Part shown: positions 1-7,226 of the stretch, in pieces
Layout: the number at the start of each line of letters is the position of its first letter
Numbering within the stretch: position 1 is the first letter of the stretch
NCBI RefSeq assembly: GCF_900101685.1
Contig: NZ_FMZZ01000016.1
Location: 1-64,000 of the forward strand
Origin: Actinokineospora iranica
GTDB lineage: Bacteria > Actinomycetota > Actinomycetes > Mycobacteriales > Pseudonocardiaceae
Reading direction: 5' to 3'
Length of the DNA stretch: 64,000 bases
Translations under genes and position numbers: made by a program
Notes under the pieces: generated by a model
The model's input: the letters and a program-made list of their open reading frames with translations, nothing else
What the model was told of the DNA's origin: nothing
Databases searched by the model: none

Positions 1-240
1 TCCCAAGCCGTGTTCGGCTACCTGCGCTACTACTCGTGGCTGCGGGTCTGCCGATGGCTGCGGAAACACCACAAGGGCCTGTCGTGGAGAAAACTGCACC
101 CACGGGCCTTCACCGGCTCGACCAAGTGGGAAATCAGGGCAGGAGAGGTCACCTTGTTCGACCCGACCTCGATACCGTCCAAGCGCTACCGGTACCGAGG
201 CGCGAAAATCCCCACACCCTGGAGCAGCAACGCGGCGTGA
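1..240 (+). CDS. Group II intron reverse transcriptase/maturase, C-terminal fragment
   Basis: The last 79 codons are present in frame from base 1 to the stop at 238-240, and the gene begins outside the window. The visible part is the C-terminal region of a group II intron-encoded protein. It has the basic helix motif WLRKHHKGLSW near the start and the typical ending with FDPTSIPSKRYRYRG and IPTPW. The protein would bind its own intron RNA, help splicing and copy the intron into DNA at new sites. The catalytic YADD motif is upstream and cannot be checked, so activity is unknown. Domain V begins 20 bases after the stop, as expected. Confidence 0.85.
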   Translation, partial: SQAVFGYLRYYSWLRVCRWLRKHHKGLSWRKLHPRAFTGSTKWEIRAGEVTLFDPTSIPSKRYRYRGAKIPTPWSSNAA

Positions 241-259
241 ACCAACGAGACGCTGTGGA

Positions 260-348
260 GAGCCGGATGCGGGGAAACTCGCACGTCCGGTTCGGCGGGC
301 GGGGCATGGAAACGTACCAGAAGCAATTCCGGCAACGCGCCATGCCCC
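260..348 (+). ncRNA. Group II intron domains V and VI
   Basis: Bases 260-293 match the domain V consensus: GAGCCGGATGCG, a GAAA-type loop with flanking pairs, then GCACGTCCGGTTC. This 34-nt hairpin is the catalytic core of group II introns. Bases 301-309 (ggggcatgg) pair perfectly with 340-348 (ccatgcccc) to form the domain VI stem, which carries the branch-point adenosine near its 3' strand. Both elements are seen directly in the sequence, and the assignment rests on the well-known domain V consensus. Confidence 0.88.
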
Positions 349-355
349 GACCCAC

Positions 356-560
356 CATGGCTTCGACGGACGAGGGCGGTGCGGGTGCCCGAATTGACGA
401 AGTGCCGTTACGGGAAAACAACTGCCAAGGCGGAACCGTGAAGCCGCAGTATCCCGAAGAGGGGGCAAAATTCCTCGTAGTCATCGTTCGGCCGGACAAG
501 ATCGCACAGCAACCTTACCAGGGTGTGGACATCGCGAAGGAACCGACATGCGGGATTTGA
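356..560 (+). pseudogene. Probable 3' exon of a gene split by the group II intron (C-terminal ~67 residues)
   Basis: Immediately after the predicted intron end an open frame runs from about 356 to a stop at 558-560. It ends in residues such as KFLVVIVRPDKIAQQPYQG and VDIAKEPTCGI. Its stop overlaps the start of the DUF6461 gene by 13 bases, which suggests a real upstream cistron in an operon. If the intron splices, the N-terminal exon would be upstream of the window. GC is visibly below the rest of the window. I do not recognise the family. The alternative is a chance open frame. Confidence 0.4.
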
Positions 561-1150
561 TGAGTAAGTACGGGTGGGTAGACACGGCGTATGACCTGGC
601 GTTGACGGTTGCGGTGATCGAGGGTAGCACTACCGACGAACTAGTCAGCGTGTACGGCGGCAAGCCAGGCGAACCTGTTGGGCTGCTGTCGTTCGCGGAG
701 TCGGAGGTCCCCGAACAAGATTTCGGTCACTACTTCACGCTACGGGTCCGTGAGCGGGGTTCACACCTGATCGCGGTCGAGAACAACGGATGGAGTGGCA
801 GCGTCCCCGAAATAGCGCGCCGCGCGTCCCACAACGGTGGACGGTTCTTTAGTGTCTACTGGAATGTCAACGGTCTATCTCACATTGTCCAGGCAATCGA
901 CGGCAAGATCGTTGCCTATCTTGAACCGTTGTTTGCCAACCGAGAGCCACAGGTGGGCGAGGTTTACCCGGACTGGCTTCACGGCAACGACTTCGACCCC
1001 GAGCACTACAAGTCAGCCAGCTTGGCCGCGATGGAAGATCAGACCGGAATAGCGTTTGATCGTGCATGGCTGGACGAGAATCTACCCACATACCGGATTC
1101 CCGACCCGGATGCGATGCTCAGCGATGTTCCGAACGCTAGGCTGCCATAA
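548..1150 (+). CDS. DUF6461 family protein
   Basis: This 200-residue soluble protein resembles the DUF6461 family of actinomycetes, whose function is unknown. It begins with the family-like YGWVDTAYDLALTVAVIEG block, followed by repeated references to a single-protein alpha/beta fold and no membrane segment. The ATG at 548 is preceded by GAAGGAA at a good distance and overlaps the preceding frame by 13 bases; an ATG at 560 is an alternative. Codon use is noticeably less GC-biased than in neighbours (gtt, acta, tat are frequent). Together with the adjoining group II intron this suggests horizontal acquisition. Members of this family are often found near other accessory genes. Confidence 0.7.
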   Translation: MRDLMSKYGWVDTAYDLALTVAVIEGSTTDELVSVYGGKPGEPVGLLSFAESEVPEQDFGHYFTLRVRERGSHLIAVENNGWSGSVPEIARRASHNGGRFFSVYWNVNGLSHIVQAIDGKIVAYLEPLFANREPQVGEVYPDWLHGNDFDPEHYKSASLAAMEDQTGIAFDRAWLDENLPTYRIPDPDAMLSDVPNARLP

Positions 1151-1547
1151 CCGCCGATCCGCAGCCGCAGGCCCGTCACATCACCGTGGTGATCGAGGAC
1201 TACGACGATCCCGACATGCCCGACGACCCATGGATGGACATCTGAGTCGCCGGAGCAAGGGCGTGGCCAATGCGGCCGTGGTCACCATCGTGGTTGACAA
1301 TCCCCGCGCGCGAAGGAGGACTTCCAGGGTGACTCCGCTCGGCGCGCCTGCTCGCGTCCCTGGCGAACATGCTCGCCTGGCCGGCCTCGTTCCTTGGTGG
1401 GCTGGTCTGGGCCCGCATTGACCCACCCGGGTGGAATCGCCGATCGAGAGGCCCGTGTTGTCGCGCGCCTTGCTTCCGGAGATCATTCCGGTGAGCGGCG
1501 ACCGCTGTTCGTCGCGAGAAGCCTGGTCACCGGGAGGTTGTGAGCGG
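1151..1547. other. Gene-poor stretch after DUF6461
   Basis: No complete gene is supported here. An open frame without a start codon (1141-1245) ends with residues VVIEDYDDPDMPDDPWMDI. It could be the tail of a decayed gene, but it has a stop immediately before it. The remainder has no convincing coding pattern. The junction between lower-GC DNA and typical host DNA lies in this interval. Confidence 0.4.
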
Positions 1548-2339
1548 ATGGGCTTGGTTCCGGCGATGCCCGCGCCTGACCCCGGGCTTCCCGATCTGCG
1601 CGGTGTGGTCGTGCTGGTGACCGGAGCCAGCGGCCTGATCGGCCGTGGCATCGCTCTGCGCTTCGCCGCCGCGGGTGCGGCGGTGGTGGCCCATCACCAT
1701 CGCGCGGACGCCGATGCCCTGGTCGGCCGGATCGTCGCGGCCGGGGGCCGGGCGGTCGCGCTCGCGGCGGACCTCACCGACGACGCCGAGTGCCACCGAC
1801 TGGTGCGGCAGGCCGCGGAGTGGGGCGGGCGCCTGTCCGCGCTGGTCAACAACGCGGGAATCCAGCCGGTGCTGCCGCTGGCGGAGATGTCCGCCGCGCA
1901 GTGGCGCGCGGTGGTCGACACCAACCTCACCAGCGCGTTCTCCTGCACGCAGGCTGCCGCGGCCGTGCTGGGTCCGGCGGGCGGCGGCTCGGTCACCCAC
2001 ATCGCCTCGATCGAGGGCAGCCGGCCCGCCCACGGGCACGCGCACTACAGCGCGGCGAAGGCGGCGCTGATCATGCACGCCCGCGCCGCCGCCCTGGAGT
2101 ACGGGCCGTCGGGCATCCGGGTCAACACCGTGTCCCCAGGCCTGGTCGACCGCCCGGGTCTCGCGGACGACTGGCCCGAGGGCGTGCGCCGCTGGCAACA
2201 CGCGGCCCCGCTGACCCGCTTGGGCCGCCCCGAGGACGTCGGCGACGCCTGCGTCTTCCTCGCCTCTCCCATGGCGGCCTGGATCACCGGCCACGACCTG
2301 GTGGTCGACGGCGGCGTCGGCGCCCGTCCCACCTGGTGA
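1548..2339 (+). CDS. SDR family NAD(P)-dependent oxidoreductase
   Basis: This 263-residue classical short-chain dehydrogenase has the Rossmann cofactor motif TGASGLIGRG near residue 24, NNAG in strand 4, a serine in HIASIEGS and the catalytic YSAAK. The family's C-terminal GRPEDVG and VVDGG blocks are also present. It should reduce a carbonyl or oxidise an alcohol using NAD(P); the substrate cannot be read from the sequence. The ATG at 1548 has GGGAGG about 10 bases upstream. The frame is open further upstream but without a ribosome site. The next gene follows closely, so the two may be cotranscribed. Confidence 0.88.
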   Translation: MGLVPAMPAPDPGLPDLRGVVVLVTGASGLIGRGIALRFAAAGAAVVAHHHRADADALVGRIVAAGGRAVALAADLTDDAECHRLVRQAAEWGGRLSALVNNAGIQPVLPLAEMSAAQWRAVVDTNLTSAFSCTQAAAAVLGPAGGGSVTHIASIEGSRPAHGHAHYSAAKAALIMHARAAALEYGPSGIRVNTVSPGLVDRPGLADDWPEGVRRWQHAAPLTRLGRPEDVGDACVFLASPMAAWITGHDLVVDGGVGARPTW

Positions 2340-2394
2340 ATGCTCCACTGTGGACAGTCGGGGGTCGCCGACGCTCTGCCACTATGGGCGGGTG

Positions 2395-3234
2395 ATGGTC
2401 GAGTTGGCGGTCGGCGACGCCTACGGCGCCGGATTCGAGTACGCGGACGCAGCCTTCGTCGCCGAGCGCAACACCCTGCGCGGCTACGTGCCGCACCCGA
2501 GGCACCGGAGCCTGCGGCCGGGGTCCTACACCGACGACACGCAGATGAGCATCGCCGTCGCCGAGGTGCTGGTGTCCGGCGACCCGTGGACCGCGCCGAC
2601 GCTGGCCGACGCGTTCGTGCGCGTCTTCCACCGCGACCGCCGCGAGGGCTACGCGGCGGGCTTCCACGGCCTGCTGTGCCAGGTGCGCGACGGCGAAGAA
2701 CTGCTGCGCAGGCTCCGCCCGGCCAGCGACAAGAGCGGCGCGGCCATGCGCTCCGCCCCGCTCGGCCTGCTGCCGACCGTGCCGGAGGTGTTGCGGCACA
2801 CCGAGATCCAGGCGCGCGTCACCCACGACACCCCCGACGGGGTCGAGTCGGCGCAGGCCGCCGCGCTGGCCGTGCACTATTGCCACTTCGGGCTGGGCCC
2901 GGTGGCCGAGGTCGGCCGCTGGATCGACAGCAGGCTGACCGACGGCGCGGGCGGCTGGGCGCGGCCGTGGCAGGGGAAGGTGGGGGCTCAGGGCCGGATG
3001 AGCGTCCGCGCCGCCCTCACCGCGCTCGCGGCCAACGACACCCTCAGCGGCCTCCTGCGCGCCTGCGTCGCCTTCACCGGCGACGTCGACACCGTCGCCA
3101 CCATCGCCATCGCCGCCGCGTCCCGCTCCGCGGAGTTCGCCCGCGACCTGCCGCCCGCGCTCCTGGACGGCCTGGAACGCGGGCCGTACGGATTCGATTA
3201 CCTCGCCGAACTCGACGCCCGCTTGCCGCACTGA
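2395..3234 (+). CDS. ADP-ribosylglycohydrolase family protein
   Basis: This protein of about 279 residues belongs to the dinuclear-magnesium ADP-ribosyl hydrolase family. Supporting motifs are the N-terminal ELAVGDAYGAGFEY, the metal-binding SYTDDTQMSIA and the C-terminal GDVDTVATIA, which supplies the remaining aspartates. Members remove ADP-ribose from arginine, or hydrolyse related ADP-ribosyl compounds. The start is uncertain. ATG 2395 leaves an unusually short segment before the GDAYGA motif, whereas an in-frame GTG at 2350 would add 15 residues but lacks a ribosome site. It lies directly downstream of an SDR gene and converges on the lectin gene, with a hairpin between. Confidence 0.85.
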   Translation: MVELAVGDAYGAGFEYADAAFVAERNTLRGYVPHPRHRSLRPGSYTDDTQMSIAVAEVLVSGDPWTAPTLADAFVRVFHRDRREGYAAGFHGLLCQVRDGEELLRRLRPASDKSGAAMRSAPLGLLPTVPEVLRHTEIQARVTHDTPDGVESAQAAALAVHYCHFGLGPVAEVGRWIDSRLTDGAGGWARPWQGKVGAQGRMSVRAALTALAANDTLSGLLRACVAFTGDVDTVATIAIAAASRSAEFARDLPPALLDGLERGPYGFDYLAELDARLPH

Positions 3235-3252
3235 GCGGGGAATACCCGAAAA

Positions 3253-3300
3253 GCGCTCCCGGTGCTGGTCCGGAGAATAGGTCGCCGCGACCGGGAGCGC
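3253..3300. terminator. Hairpin between convergent genes
   Basis: Bases 3253-3263 (gcgctcccggt) are perfectly complementary to 3290-3300, giving an 11-bp stem with a 26-base loop. It sits between the ends of the ADP-ribosylglycohydrolase gene and the lectin gene on the opposite strand. It probably terminates both transcripts. Confidence 0.65.
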
Positions 3301-3331
3301 CTCTCAGGCACAGCTTGCTGTTGGAGCGGAA

Positions 3332-4024
3332 TCAGTTCGGCGCGTCGCCGGTGTACCGGTAGATGTTGCCCGCGGAGTTGACGCCCCAGACCGTTCCGTC
3401 GGCGCCTGCGCCGATGTCGGAAAGCCCGCCCGGGATGTTCACCCACGGGTTCGCGTCGTCGCCGCTGTAGCGGTAGATCTGTCCTGCCGAGTTGACGCCC
3501 CACACATTCGTCCTGGACCCGGCGTCGATTCTGGCCAGGCCCCCGGGGATGTTGATCCAGTGGTTGGCCGTCCACGAGTAGCGGTAGATCTTCGCGTTCG
3601 CGTTGACGCCCCAGACAGTGCCGTCCGCGGCGGCCCCGATGTCGGTCAGGCCGCCCGGGATGTTCACCCAGGGCGCCGCGTCATCGCCGGTGTACCGGTA
3701 GATCCGGCCCTCCCGGTTGACCCCCCAGACGTTGGTCCGCGACCCCACCGAGATGCGGGTCAGGCCGCCGGGGATGTGCAGCCACGGGTCGTCCTCGGTG
3801 TCGCCGGTGTATCTGTAGATGTTGCCCGAGGAGTTGACACCCCATACGGTGCCGTCGGCCCCGACTCCGATATCGGAAAGCCCGCCCGGGATGCCGACCC
3901 ACGGGTTCGTGTCATGGTTGGTGTAGTGGTAGATCTGGTTGTTCGAGTTCACTCCCCACACCGCTGTCTTGGCCCCGACCGCGATGGCGGACAAACCGCC
4001 GGAGATGTTCTTCCAATGCGCCAT
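3332..4024 (-). CDS. Tectonin-type beta-propeller lectin, six repeats
   Basis: The 230-residue protein consists almost entirely of six copies of a repeat of about 37 residues. Each has the core VWGVN, then an IYRYT-like strand, then PWVxIPGGL. This is the tectonin/TECPR pattern seen in carbohydrate-binding beta-propellers such as tachylectin-1 and physarum tectonins. Repeats alternate in type (GADGTVWGVN versus GSRTNVWGVN), suggesting growth by duplication of a two-repeat unit. No signal peptide is present if translation starts at ATG 4024, which has AGAGGAAAGA just upstream. The longer frame from 4069 adds 15 residues without a ribosome site. The ligand is unknown. Confidence 0.88.
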   Translation of the reverse strand: MAHWKNISGGLSAIAVGAKTAVWGVNSNNQIYHYTNHDTNPWVGIPGGLSDIGVGADGTVWGVNSSGNIYRYTGDTEDDPWLHIPGGLTRISVGSRTNVWGVNREGRIYRYTGDDAAPWVNIPGGLTDIGAAADGTVWGVNANAKIYRYSWTANHWINIPGGLARIDAGSRTNVWGVNSAGQIYRYSGDDANPWVNIPGGLSDIGAGADGTVWGVNSAGNIYRYTGDAPN

Positions 4025-4358
4025 TCTTTCCTCTTTCGTCACCGAAGAGAAGGGGAACATACGGATCAACCGTGTGCGACCCTAGCGTGAAACGAAGTCG
4101 TGTTGGGCGTATCCCGGCGCGCTCACACCAATGACACGGGAAGGCAGCCCAATGGGCCAACGGGAGCCGCGGGAGAATTGTCTGCGTACACCGCGCGGGG
4201 CGTGGCTGCCGCATTCGGGTGATGATCTTGCTGTACCCGGGTGCACGTTTCTTCCCGTGGCGTGAACACCGGTTCGTTCCGACCTCGAACTGACCGCGTG
4301 CCCGCGGACGGCGCCCGCCGCGGTGCCTGCTCGGGCGCCGACAGGACCTGGTGCCGCG
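4025..4358. other. Intergenic upstream of lectin gene
   Basis: No gene is supported in these 334 bases. The right part lies downstream of the minus-strand SDR gene. The left part must carry the lectin promoter. A short palindrome, gcccaatgggcc, is present near 4148, with no assigned role. Confidence 0.4.
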
Positions 4359-5246
4359 CTAGGCGATCAGGGCCGCGGTCAGCTCGACGCTGGTCTCCCA
4401 CAGGTCGGCCGCCTTCGCGCGGTCGTAGGACTCGGCCGAGGACCGGACCTCGCGGAAGCCGGAGAAGTACCGCCCGGTGGCCGTGAGGTCCTGGTCGAGG
4501 ACCAGCCGGGCCAGGGCGGCGGCGGACCGGCGCGGGGTGTGCGCGTTCAGGCCGGGGACCACGGTGAGCGCGGGCAGCAGGTAGCGCCAGGCCAGGGCCG
4601 CGACGCCGCGGTAGTCGCGGGCCAGGCCGGTCCCGGGCATCAGGCCGGGGTCGAAGGCGTTGACCGCGATCCCGGGCTCCGCCCGCCGCGCGAACTCGTA
4701 GGCGGCCAGGACGTTGCACAGCTTGGACGTGGTGTAGCGCCGCCGCCCGACCAGGCTCGGGCTCTCGCCGGTGTCCCTGGGGTAGGCGAGGGACCGGGCG
4801 TCGGTGTAGACCGGCGCGGGCATCCCGGTGGGCCGGGCCGGGTCGTGGGTGTCGCTGGCGACGAACACGACCCGCGCCGGTTTCGCCAGGCGCGGCATGA
4901 GTTCCCGCACCAGCGCGAAGTGCGCGAGGTGGTTGACCCCGAACGTCCGCTCGATCCCGTCCGCGGTGACCGCCGTCCCGGACACGACCTGCACGCCCGC
5001 GTTGCACACCACCGCGTGCAACGGCGGCAGCCCCGCTCCGGCCAGTTCGGCGGCGAACCGCCGCACCCCGGCCAGCGAGCCGAGGTCGAGGGGCATCCCC
5101 ACGGCGCCGATCTCGTCGGCGGTCGCCGCCACAGCGGCCTGATCGCGCCCCGTGACCACGACCCGCCAGCCGCCCGCCGCCGCGATGGCCCCGGCGGTCT
5201 CCCGCCCGAGGCTGCCGGTGCCCCCGGTGATCAGCGCGGTGCGCAT
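4359..5246 (-). CDS. SDR family oxidoreductase, retinol-dehydrogenase-like
   Basis: This 295-residue protein starts MRTALITGGTGSLGRE (Rossmann glycine motif TGGTGSLG). It contains CNAG in place of NNAG, the NHLAHFALVREL block and the catalytic YTTSK. The pattern NHLAHFxL with a long insert between the catalytic serine (VASDTHD) and tyrosine is typical of the retinol-dehydrogenase/protochlorophyllide-reductase-like SDRs. The substrate is unknown. The ATG at 5246 has AGGGAGG upstream in the minus direction. It stands alone, with long intergenic DNA on both sides. Confidence 0.85.
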   Translation of the reverse strand: MRTALITGGTGSLGRETAGAIAAAGGWRVVVTGRDQAAVAATADEIGAVGMPLDLGSLAGVRRFAAELAGAGLPPLHAVVCNAGVQVVSGTAVTADGIERTFGVNHLAHFALVRELMPRLAKPARVVFVASDTHDPARPTGMPAPVYTDARSLAYPRDTGESPSLVGRRRYTTSKLCNVLAAYEFARRAEPGIAVNAFDPGLMPGTGLARDYRGVAALAWRYLLPALTVVPGLNAHTPRRSAAALARLVLDQDLTATGRYFSGFREVRSSAESYDRAKAADLWETSVELTAALIA

Positions 5247-5842
5247 GTCCGGTCCTCCCTGCCGTCGGCGCGTTCTGCCCCCACCGTACGCGTGGCGAGC
5301 GGTCGGATTTTTTAGTGTTCTTATATTGCGTTTCTCGCCGAGTCTCTGATACGCACATTGGCGTGCGGGCTTGCGCGCATAGTCTCGGAAGTGCGAAGTG
5401 CGGAGAGGGTGGATGGTGACAGCGGCGCGAGGGTCGGTCGCCGCGACCGCGAGTAGTCGGGTCGCGGAGAGACCGCCTCGGTTCTCGGTGGGTACGCCCG
5501 AGAGGTCGGCCGCGAACTCCGGATCGTTTTATTGGCTGATCCGAAGACGGAGAAAGCCCCTGTCCGACGCGGGTGAAACGGTGTTTGAACACACCTTCGC
5601 TCGCGGTTTAGTCGTGCCCTGATGTGGGTATTTTGGCTGGTCAGCGCCTCGTGGGCGGCTAAAGAAATGTTCTGACGGTGTTCTCTTGTGACAAGTTTTC
5701 GGCAATCTTGATAGGGCCGACTCTGGCCGCTTGCGTCTGCTGTGTGTCCTGGCTAACGTGATGGCGCAGCGGCTTTCCGGTGAAACCGCAAGCTTTCCCA
5801 AGCCTGTTTGTATCATCGTCGATACTTCTGGAAGGAAGACAT
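5247..5842. other. Long leader region upstream of the first DUF6801 gene
   Basis: No gene is supported in about 600 bases. An AT-rich tract lies at 5306-5335, unusual for this genome, and may carry the SDR promoter. Two segments recur upstream of the second DUF6801 gene: 5677-5702 resembles 7027-7052, and 5803-5842 resembles 7189-7226. The promoter region was therefore duplicated with the gene. Confidence 0.5.
5803..5842 (+). promoter_or_regulatory. Duplicated 5' leader element, copy 1
   Basis: This 40-base segment directly before the ATG (cctgttTGTATCATCG..., ending in the ribosome site GGAAGGAAG) is nearly the same as 7189-7226 before the paralogous gene. A second shared block lies further up at 5677-5702 (containing TGACAAGTTTTCGG). 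The shared blocks probably hold common promoter or post-transcriptional signals, so the two genes are likely coregulated. Confidence 0.55.
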
Positions 5843-6490
5843 ATGGAATCTCGCAAGGTTTCCAAGAAGCTGATGACGGCTATCGCCGCGACCGGTGCGG
5901 CGGGCCTGGTCGCGACCGGCCTTTTGCTCGGCTCCGGCACGAGTTCCGCCGACCCGGTCTCGCTGACGCTGAACTACACGTGTCCGTTCCCGCTGATCGG
6001 CGACCAGCCGATCAAGGTCGTCATCAACAGCGACATGCCCGCATCGGTCGGCGTTGGCGAGCAGACCGGCGTGTTCGACATCAAGGCCGTCTCCACGGTT
6101 CCGGAGACCGCGACCCAGGGTCTGGCCCTGGTCGGCGCGAAGAGCATCGAGGGCAAGGCCGTGTCGGGCGCCAAGGTCGACGCTCCCGGCATCTCGCTTC
6201 CGGTGAACGTGCCGGTGGCCATCGCCAAGACCGAGGTTCCGGCTTCCGGCGCGTTCGACGTGGTGGCGACCGGCCAGACCCCGTCGCTGTCGTTCACCCA
6301 GCCGGGCACCGCGAAGATCACGGTCAGCGAGCTGAGCCTGAACCTGACCCCGCGCACCGCGGACGGCGCGGAGACCGGCCTGGGGACCTTCGACTCGGTC
6401 TGCACGCTCAACCCGGGCCAGGAGAACACCCTGCACACCTTCGAGATCACCGGCGGCGCGGCCGCCGTCGCGCCGCAGACTAGGCAGTGA
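5843..6490 (+). CDS. Secreted DUF6801 domain protein (short paralogue)
   Basis: This 215-residue exported protein has a signal peptide (KKLM, then a hydrophobic stretch to about residue 35 ending GTSSADP). It is followed by a single DUF6801 domain beginning with SLTLNYTCPFPLIGD. The family is of unknown function, beta-rich, and common in secreted actinomycete proteins. The domain is almost identical to residues 30-200 of the next gene, at both protein and DNA level, but this copy stops right after the domain with AAAVAPQTRQ. The ATG at 5843 has GGAAGGAAG 6-7 bases upstream. A strong hairpin follows the stop. Confidence 0.85.
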   Translation: MESRKVSKKLMTAIAATGAAGLVATGLLLGSGTSSADPVSLTLNYTCPFPLIGDQPIKVVINSDMPASVGVGEQTGVFDIKAVSTVPETATQGLALVGAKSIEGKAVSGAKVDAPGISLPVNVPVAIAKTEVPASGAFDVVATGQTPSLSFTQPGTAKITVSELSLNLTPRTADGAETGLGTFDSVCTLNPGQENTLHTFEITGGAAAVAPQTRQ

Positions 6491-6556
6491 CCTTCGACTG
6501 GACCTCGGCGAGGGTTCGGCGCGGTGGCTGACTTGTCCGCCCGGAACCCCTGCCGC

Positions 6557-6591
6557 CAGGCCCCTGGCACCGTGTCGGTGCCAGGGGCCTG
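6557..6591 (+). terminator. Rho-independent-like terminator after DUF6801 gene 1
   Basis: A 15-bp perfect inverted repeat (6557-6571 with 6577-6591) with a 5-base loop is followed by TTTC. It lies 67 bases after the stop. Its stem sequence resembles that of the terminator following the second DUF6801 gene, so it was probably part of the same duplication. Confidence 0.85.
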
Positions 6592-7188
6592 TTTCATGTC
6601 CACCCCGCGGACGCGCCCACTGTTGGGCAGTGAGTAAAAGAGAAGATTGTTCTGTTGGATTCGGACAACAATCTCGCTTTGATGACTGCCGTGGCATTAG
6701 CGGATGGCTATGAGACGATCCCCGGTGTCGGGTGCGCAATGCGTCGGCCATCGGCGCGCCGGGCCTTCGGGTAGGGGGGAGGTCGGGCCGCCCCCCGCCG
6801 GGGTGAGCTCCCCGGGATTGCCCGCGGGCTGCGGCTCGGCCGGTTTCCCGGTCGGTTACCATGCTTGTGGGCGGCTTTCGAAGTTTTTGTTCCGATCGCT
6901 CCAAGGCGTGGAAACTTTTGCGCCACACGGATCTTCCTGGCATTCCTTGGGGAGTGCTCGTCAGCGACGTCCTACCTGGTCAGCCTGGTCGGCACTATCC
7001 GATAAGGCTAAACCGGATGGTCCTTTGGTGTCCTTCTATGACAAGTTCTCGGTAGCTCCGCCGCGGCTTCGCCAGGTGCTTGCGCGCGCTGTGTGTGATG
7101 GCTAACCTCCGTCATAGCGGTTTTCCACGAACCCGAAGATTTTCCAACAGGGAATACTCGCCTCCCCTTGACGGGGCGGTCTCTCAGC
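6592..7188. other. Intergenic between DUF6801 paralogues
   Basis: No gene is supported. A small inverted repeat, agattgtt/aacaatct, spans about 6645-6673 in AT-rich DNA and could be an operator. Bases 7027-7052 repeat a block found at 5677-5702 upstream of the first paralogue. A shared gctgtgtg..tggctaac block also occurs near 5739 and 7088. Confidence 0.45.
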
Positions 7189-7226
7189 CCTGTCTGTATC
7201 ACCGTTGATACCCTGGAAGGAAGATA
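7189..7226 (+). promoter_or_regulatory. Duplicated 5' leader element, copy 2
   Basis: This is the counterpart of 5803-5842. It shares the TGTATCA(C/T)CG(T/C)(T/C)GATAC core and the GGAAGGAAGA ribosome site directly before the GTG start. Conservation here is higher than in the DNA further upstream. Confidence 0.55.

Larger units (their letters stand above)
1..355 (+). mobile_element. Group II intron, 3' portion (5' part outside window)
   Basis: The end of a maturase reading frame is followed by an RNA that folds as group II intron domains V and VI. The intron is predicted to end at the AC dinucleotide at 354-355, just after the domain VI stem. Everything upstream of base 1, including most of the reverse transcriptase and domains I-III, lies outside the window. 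The order maturase (domain IV), domain V, domain VI is the canonical one. The exact 3' splice point is inferred from spacing and the usual AY ending. Confidence 0.85.

Noticed and set aside
1141-1245. Open frame ending VVIEDYDDPDMPDDPWMDI
   Set aside because: It has a stop right before it and no start codon. It could be a gene relic but cannot be supported as a gene.
4123-5592. Long open frame (489 codons) antisense to the SDR gene
   Set aside because: It is the high-GC mirror of the SDR at 4359-5246, has Arg/Gly-rich composition and no family motifs, and runs through intergenic DNA.
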